A stretch of 64,000 nucleotides of DNA from Xiphydria camelus (Eukaryota > Arthropoda > Insecta > Hymenoptera > Xiphydriidae). The notes beneath the pieces are model-generated. The model was not told the DNA's origin and did no database searches. It worked only from the letters and a program-made list of their open reading frames with translations. This document shows, in pieces, positions 63,921-64,000 of the stretch; within the stretch, counting starts at the first letter, position 1; each line of letters starts with the position of its first letter. The stretch is taken from assembly GCA_963678675.1 (NCBI GenBank), contig OY783196.1, forward strand, positions 13,510,138 to 13,574,137, read 5' to 3'. A program made the translations under genes and the position numbers.

Positions 63921-64000
63921 TAGAAAAGCAATAAAAATGTGAAACCTGAAATGTGAAATGTGAAAAAAAACCTTCGGGAATAAAAGTAGCTTACTTTCTT

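Larger units (their letters stand above)
61856..64000. mobile_element. Harbinger H5, left part; right end outside window
   Basis: Contains a plus-strand transposase (62025-63345) and a minus-strand partner gene (63430 to beyond 63920) facing each other, the same layout as H1. The right terminal repeat is not in the window and the left boundary is provisional. Confidence 0.65.

Overview
The window looks like a transposon-packed heterochromatic or accessory region of an animal genome, most likely an insect. The evidence is AT-rich DNA with GT/AG introns, a copia-type LTR element with the half-tRNA-iMet primer site, a P element, IS630/Tc1/mariner elements with TA target duplications, several PIF/Harbinger elements and a Sola-like element. 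I found no intact host gene, no bacterial features and no CRISPR array. The species cannot be told from the sequence; an arthropod, possibly a hymenopteran, is an inference.

Layout. (1) 1-2110: 3' half of a Ty1/copia element and a mariner-like transposase stub. (2) 2690-11190: fold-back (palindromic) elements of two TA-inserting families, here called FB-A (ends CCGTATGTCC or CCATATGTCC) and FB-B (ends CACCC...GGGTG). Its centrepiece is a 4.0-kb element, 5882-9896, with about 1.36-kb inverted arms and an intact DD41D transposase. (3) 11190-13200: a broken THAP-domain transposase gene carrying a 602-bp MITE. (4) 13546-18390: a decayed Ty3/gypsy element with both LTRs. (5) 18465-22104: a P element with a matching 9-bp target duplication and 28/30 matching terminal repeats, its transposase broken. 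(6) 22713-60340: a Harbinger element (H2) that contains almost everything in between. (7) 61.8 kb to the end: a further Harbinger (H5), one nonsense codon from an open transposase.

Nest inside H2. Its left terminal repeat holds Harbinger H1 (22726-27594), which holds an 813-bp fold-back. Its transposase gene is split by a copia element (32493-56833, 5-bp duplication TCCAC) and by Harbinger H3 (57260-59680, duplication TAA). The copia element holds a Sola-like element (36244-39286, ATAT) and, in its 3' LTR, a long-terminal-repeat element (40302-56669, CTCA). That element holds Harbinger H4 (44426-55677, GTA). H4 is the healthiest element: an uninterrupted four-exon, 361-residue transposase and a three-exon, 249-residue Myb/SANT-like partner. 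H3 carries what looks like the last two exons and 3' UTR of a host mitochondrial fission regulator (MTFR-like) gene, intron retained.

How the genes work together. PIF/Harbinger elements normally need a DDE transposase and a Myb/SANT, MADF or zeste-type partner. H1, H2, H4 and H5 all show that pair in convergent or same-strand layouts, but only H4 has both frames open by my manual splicing. The short FB-A palindromes share ends with the 4-kb DD41D element and are probably its non-autonomous derivatives. All coordinates and splice junctions were read by eye.
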